This document shows positions 48,047 to 51,056 of a stretch of 51,056 nucleotides of DNA, in pieces. The number at the start of each line of letters is the position of its first letter. Position 1 is the stretch's first letter. The stretch spans positions 1 to 51,056 of the forward strand of contig JAJEAC010000090.1 of NCBI GenBank assembly GCA_022824315.1, in the 5' to 3' direction. The DNA comes from Silicimonas sp. (lineage in GTDB: Bacteria; Pseudomonadota; Alphaproteobacteria; Rhodobacterales; Rhodobacteraceae). The position numbers were made by a program, and so were the translations under genes. The notes below the pieces were generated by a model. It made no database searches, was not told the DNA's origin, and worked only from the letters and a program-made list of their open reading frames with translations.

Positions 48047-49417
48047 ATGTCCATTCCACAGACTGGCGGCGGTCCAATCGAGAGGCGCGAGCAGTTGGTC
48101 GAGTACCTGGCCTCGGGCTGCAAGCCGCGGGAAGAGTGGCGCATCGGCACCGAGCACGAAAAGTTCGGTTACTGCAAGGACACGCTCAGACCACTGCCCT
48201 ACGGGGGGCCTCGTTCGATCAAGGCCATCCTCGAAGGCCTCCGCGACAGGTATGGCTGGGCACCTCTTGACGAGGGCGGCAACATTATCGGCCTTGCCAA
48301 GGGCGGTGCGAATATCTCCCTCGAACCAGGTGGCCAACTGGAGCTTTCCGGTGCGCCGCTGGAGAACATTCATCAGACATGCGACGAAGTGAATGAGCAC
48401 CTGCGCGAGGTGCGTGCGGTGGCCGACGAAATCGGTGCGGGCTTCATCGGCCTCGGGGCGGCCCCTCACTGGATTCATGAAGACATGCCGCTCATGCCCA
48501 AGGGCCGCTACCGCCTGATGGACGGCTACATGCAACGTGTCGGAACGCTAGGGACGCAAATGATGCGGCGTACCTGCACGGTGCAGGTCAACCTCGACTT
48601 CGAATCCGAAGCGGACATGGTGCAAAAGCTGCGCGTGGCGCTGGCCTTGCAACCGGTTGCCACGGCACTGTTCGCGAATTCACCCTTTCTGCATGGCAAG
48701 CTCAACGGTCACAAGAGCTGGAGAAGCCGGATCTGGCGCGACCTGGATCCTGACCGCACCGGAATGCTGCCTTTCGTCTTCGAAGAGGGCTTCGGATTCG
48801 AGGCCTGGGCGGACTATGCACTGGATGTGCCGATGTACTTCGTCTTCCGGGATGGCGCCTACATAGATGCCCTCGGCCAGTCCTTCCGGGACTTCCTCGA
48901 CGGCAAGCTGCCAGCGCTGCCAGGCGAAGTCCCGATGCTGTCCGACTGGGCCGATCACCTGACGACGATTTTTCCCGAGGCACGCATCAAGAAATTCATC
49001 GAGATGCGCGGCGCCGACGGCGGACCGTGGCGGCGCCTTTGCGCGTTGCCTGCATTCTGGGTCGGGCTGATCTACGACAAGGCAGCCCTTGATGCGGCTT
49101 GGGACATCTTCAGGTCCTGGGATGCGGAAGTGCGGGAAGGGTTGCGAATTGCCGCGTCGGTCGAGGGCCTTGCCGCCGAAGTCGGCGGAATCGCCATGCA
49201 TGCCCTCGCACAGGAAGTCGTCGAGATTGCGGAGGCCGGTCTCAAGGCGCGGGCCCGGGAAGGCGCAGACGGCCTCCTGCCGGACGAAACCCATTTTCTC
49301 AACGCCCTCAAGGAGACCCTTGAGACAGGCGAGACGCCCGCGGACGAAATGATCCGGCTGTTCGAGACCGACTGGGACCGGGATGCGACGCGGGCATTCG
49401 CGGCATACAGCTACTGA
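48047..49417 (+). CDS. gshA: Glutamate-cysteine ligase, plant/alphaproteobacterial type
   Basis: The 456-residue enzyme catalyses the first step of glutathione synthesis. The GCS2-type pattern is clear: EEWRIGTEHEKFGY, KGGANISLEPGGQLELSGAP, MMRRTCTVQVNLDF and FIEMRGADGGPWRRLCALPAFWVGL. I chose ATG 48047 (MSIPQTGGGPIERREQLV) over the GTG at 48035; neither has a strong ribosome site. It supplies glutathione, which is also the substrate of the phytochelatin synthase encoded 1.3 kb downstream on the other strand. The order rsmE then gshA is common in Rhodobacterales. Confidence 0.94.
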   Translation: MSIPQTGGGPIERREQLVEYLASGCKPREEWRIGTEHEKFGYCKDTLRPLPYGGPRSIKAILEGLRDRYGWAPLDEGGNIIGLAKGGANISLEPGGQLELSGAPLENIHQTCDEVNEHLREVRAVADEIGAGFIGLGAAPHWIHEDMPLMPKGRYRLMDGYMQRVGTLGTQMMRRTCTVQVNLDFESEADMVQKLRVALALQPVATALFANSPFLHGKLNGHKSWRSRIWRDLDPDRTGMLPFVFEEGFGFEAWADYALDVPMYFVFRDGAYIDALGQSFRDFLDGKLPALPGEVPMLSDWADHLTTIFPEARIKKFIEMRGADGGPWRRLCALPAFWVGLIYDKAALDAAWDIFRSWDAEVREGLRIAASVEGLAAEVGGIAMHALAQEVVEIAEAGLKARAREGADGLLPDETHFLNALKETLETGETPADEMIRLFETDWDRDATRAFAAYSY

Positions 49418-49561
49418 CTGCCTGCGGCACCGGACCGGGCCGTGCCGACTGCCAAGGTCATCGCGCATGCGTTTCGGGAACGGCTTGGGGCATTTCGCCA
49501 ACCGAATGAGCGCCATACGGAAGGGCTTTTCGGAGGACGCCAGCCAAACTATACAGCAACC

Positions 49562-50518
49562 ATGAATCTTCGCGCCCGCCACCTCCTTGGCATCGAGCAT
49601 CTCGAGCCGGACGAGATTACCACGCTCCTTGACCTGGCTGACACTTTTGTTGACCTGAATCGCCGAGACGTGAAGCACGACACCGCGCTCACTGGACTTA
49701 CGCAAATCAACATGTTTTTCGAACATTCGACCCGCACGCAGGCGAGTTTCGAAATCGCGGGCAAGCGACTCGGTGCGGACGTGATGAACATGCACATGCA
49801 GTCATCGTCGGTCAAAAAGGGCGAAACGCTCATCGATACCGCTCTCACGCTCAACGCCATGCATCCGGATCTGCTCGTGGTCCGCCACCCGCATTCCGGT
49901 GCGGTGAGCCTGTTGGCGCAAAAGGTCAACTGCGCAGTGATCAACGCTGGCGACGGACGGCACGAACACCCGACCCAGGCGCTTCTCGACGCGCTGACCA
50001 TTCGGCGCGCCAAGGGGCGGCTCCGGCGGCTGACGGTTGCGATCTGCGGTGATATCGCCCATTCCCGCGTCGCACGATCGAACATCCTGCTCCTCGGCAA
50101 GATGGAGAACCGAATCAGGCTTGTCGGTCCGCCGACATTGATGCCTGCCAGCGCGAACGGATGGGGTGTCGAGGTATGCACCACTCTGGAAGACGGACTC
50201 AGGGACGCCGATGTCGTCATGATGCTCCGGCTTCAGAAGGAGCGCATGGACGGTGCATTCATCCCGTCCGAACGCGAATACTACCACCGTTTCGGCCTGG
50301 ACGGCGACAAACTTCGATATGCAAGGGACGATGCCATCGTCATGCATCCGGGGCCCATGAACCGTGGCGTCGAGATCGACGGCACCATCGCCGACGACAT
50401 CAACCATTCCGTCATCCAGGATCAGGTCGAGATGGGCGTCGCCGTACGCATGGCCGCCATGAAGCTCCTGGCCGACAATCTCCACGCTGCGAGGGCGAAG
50501 ATCGGAGAGATGGCCTGA
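49562..50518 (+). CDS. pyrB: Aspartate carbamoyltransferase, catalytic subunit
   Basis: The 318-residue enzyme joins carbamoyl phosphate and aspartate in pyrimidine synthesis. [13 protein letters not shown] holds the phosphate-binding STRT (about 56-59), [11 protein letters not shown] the carbamoyl phosphate histidine, and [13 protein letters not shown] the aspartate-binding loop. The ATG at 49562 is not preceded by a clear ribosome site; 40 upstream codons are open but out of family. Neither pyrI nor pyrC is adjacent in the window; pyrC often follows pyrB in related genomes but is absent here. Confidence 0.96.
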   Translation: MNLRARHLLGIEHLEPDEITTLLDLADTFVDLNRRDVKHDTALTGLTQINMFFEHSTRTQASFEIAGKRLGADVMNMHMQSSSVKKGETLIDTALTLNAMHPDLLVVRHPHSGAVSLLAQKVNCAVINAGDGRHEHPTQALLDALTIRRAKGRLRRLTVAICGDIAHSRVARSNILLLGKMENRIRLVGPPTLMPASANGWGVEVCTTLEDGLRDADVVMMLRLQKERMDGAFIPSEREYYHRFGLDGDKLRYARDDAIVMHPGPMNRGVEIDGTIADDINHSVIQDQVEMGVAVRMAAMKLLADNLHAARAKIGEMA

Positions 50519-50761
50519 CGGAAGGCCGCAGGCCAATCGCGCAATCCCTTGCGATCGGGACTTTTCCAGACTGCTTGACGGCGTCGTGCTGCCTCTTGGT
50601 CAAGAAGCCTTCACGGACTCGGTGGTGAGGCTACCCTCGCGTGCAGGCATGCCAATCCCGAACGCATCGGCCTGTGCCGTCCCTTGAATCCGGACGTCGC
50701 GACTGGCGGTGGCTGCTGATTGCGTTTTGGAAGCGCTGGCCAAGCCATGCGTGCACGCTCA

Positions 50762-51056
50762 TCAATTCCCTTCCGCAACCAGGACGTATCCACGGTTCTC
50801 GACCGTGTCGAAGGTCCGCATTGCCGCGACAAGATCGTCCGCAGCGACCCAGACCCACGGGGCACGGTTCGGATTGACGTCCATCACCAGGAAGGAATCG
50901 CTGGCTTCATCATAGGCCCCGAGCGGGGAAATGTGACCTCCGCCCGGCTGGCCGAGCGCCTTGCGGGAGTAGTTGACCAGCACGTAGTCGCCGCCTGTGG
51001 TCAGGTTCCCGACAAGCTCGTTCCGTATCGCCGAGGCGTCCGCGCCGTCGTCGACG
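50762..51056 (-). CDS. C-terminal part of a phytochelatin synthase (cut by window edge)
   Basis: About 97 residues are visible before the stop, reading GGDYVLVNYSRKALGQPGGG, then HISPLGAYDEASDSFLVMDVNP, then WVWVAADDLVAAMRTFDTVENRGYVLV. This is the last part of the papain-like catalytic domain of phytochelatin synthase, with the catalytic histidine in GGGHISPL and aspartate in MDVNP; the catalytic cysteine would be upstream of the window. The enzyme makes phytochelatins from glutathione or, in short bacterial forms, hydrolyses glutathione to gamma-Glu-Cys. It ends 243 bp from the convergent pyrB stop and no C-terminal metal-sensing domain follows, as in bacterial forms. Confidence 0.85.
   Translation of the reverse strand, partial: VDDGADASAIRNELVGNLTTGGDYVLVNYSRKALGQPGGGHISPLGAYDEASDSFLVMDVNPNRAPWVWVAADDLVAAMRTFDTVENRGYVLVAEGN

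Overview
The window looks like a chromosomal segment of a GC-rich alphaproteobacterium, most likely Rhodobacterales (Roseobacter/Rhodobacter-like). The grounds are the gene families (DUF3572, DUF3775, plant-type glutamate-cysteine ligase, YggT, UMF1-type MFS), familiar neighbourhoods (rbfA-truB-rpsO, ubiA/rsmE/gshA, phaP-phaC/phaZ) and PhaR-type CTGC-N3-GCAG sites before the phasin genes. No rRNA, tRNA, CRISPR array or intact insertion sequence was seen. Intergenic gaps are often 300-800 bp and several genes are broken, so the genome does not look tightly streamlined.

Layout. 1-115: start of a leftward gene cut by the window edge. 852-5909: polyamine-type ABC transporter operon (ATPase, binding protein, DUF1330 protein, two permeases). 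5990-10996: polyhydroxyalkanoate (PHA) granule block with two leftward phasins, leftward PHA synthase and divergent intracellular depolymerase. 11065-13457: DUF3572, then a leftward ECF sigma / small membrane protein (possible anti-sigma) / Spy-CpxP-like set preceded by an EF-hand protein. 13677-17207: YggT, UMF1 transporter plus MepA endopeptidase, and a queuosine-precursor transporter. 17255-17930: a structured leader with an 18-codon ORF and an intrinsic terminator ahead of arfB. 17933-24257 (leftward): katG, scoB-scoA, xylB, dapB. 24326-27740 (rightward): rbfA, a phosphodiester glycosidase, truB, DUF1643, rpsO.

27741-35408 separates rpsO from pnp, genes that are usually close neighbours. 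It holds a broken DUF3775 gene and a leftward catabolic operon: PfkB sugar kinase, a gene remnant, an L-fucose-isomerase-like protein, another probable remnant, a GabD-type aldehyde dehydrogenase, a D-2-hydroxyacid dehydrogenase and a TauD-like dioxygenase. My reading is that this is a decayed sulfosugar (sulfoglycolysis-like) degradation island.

35409-51056: pnp, gyrB (leftward), aroQ with an SLC13/RCK transporter, an OmpA-family envelope pair, ubiA and rsmE with almost touching divergent starts, a small membrane protein, gshA, pyrB, and the C-terminal part of a phytochelatin synthase cut by the window edge.

The main less-described signals are: the candidate attenuator before the ribosome-rescue gene arfB; matched 5' palindromes and 3' C-rich-loop hairpins around the two phasin genes; an approximately 240-bp non-coding repeat shared by the phaP2 3' region and the rpsO 5' region; and the decayed sugar island.
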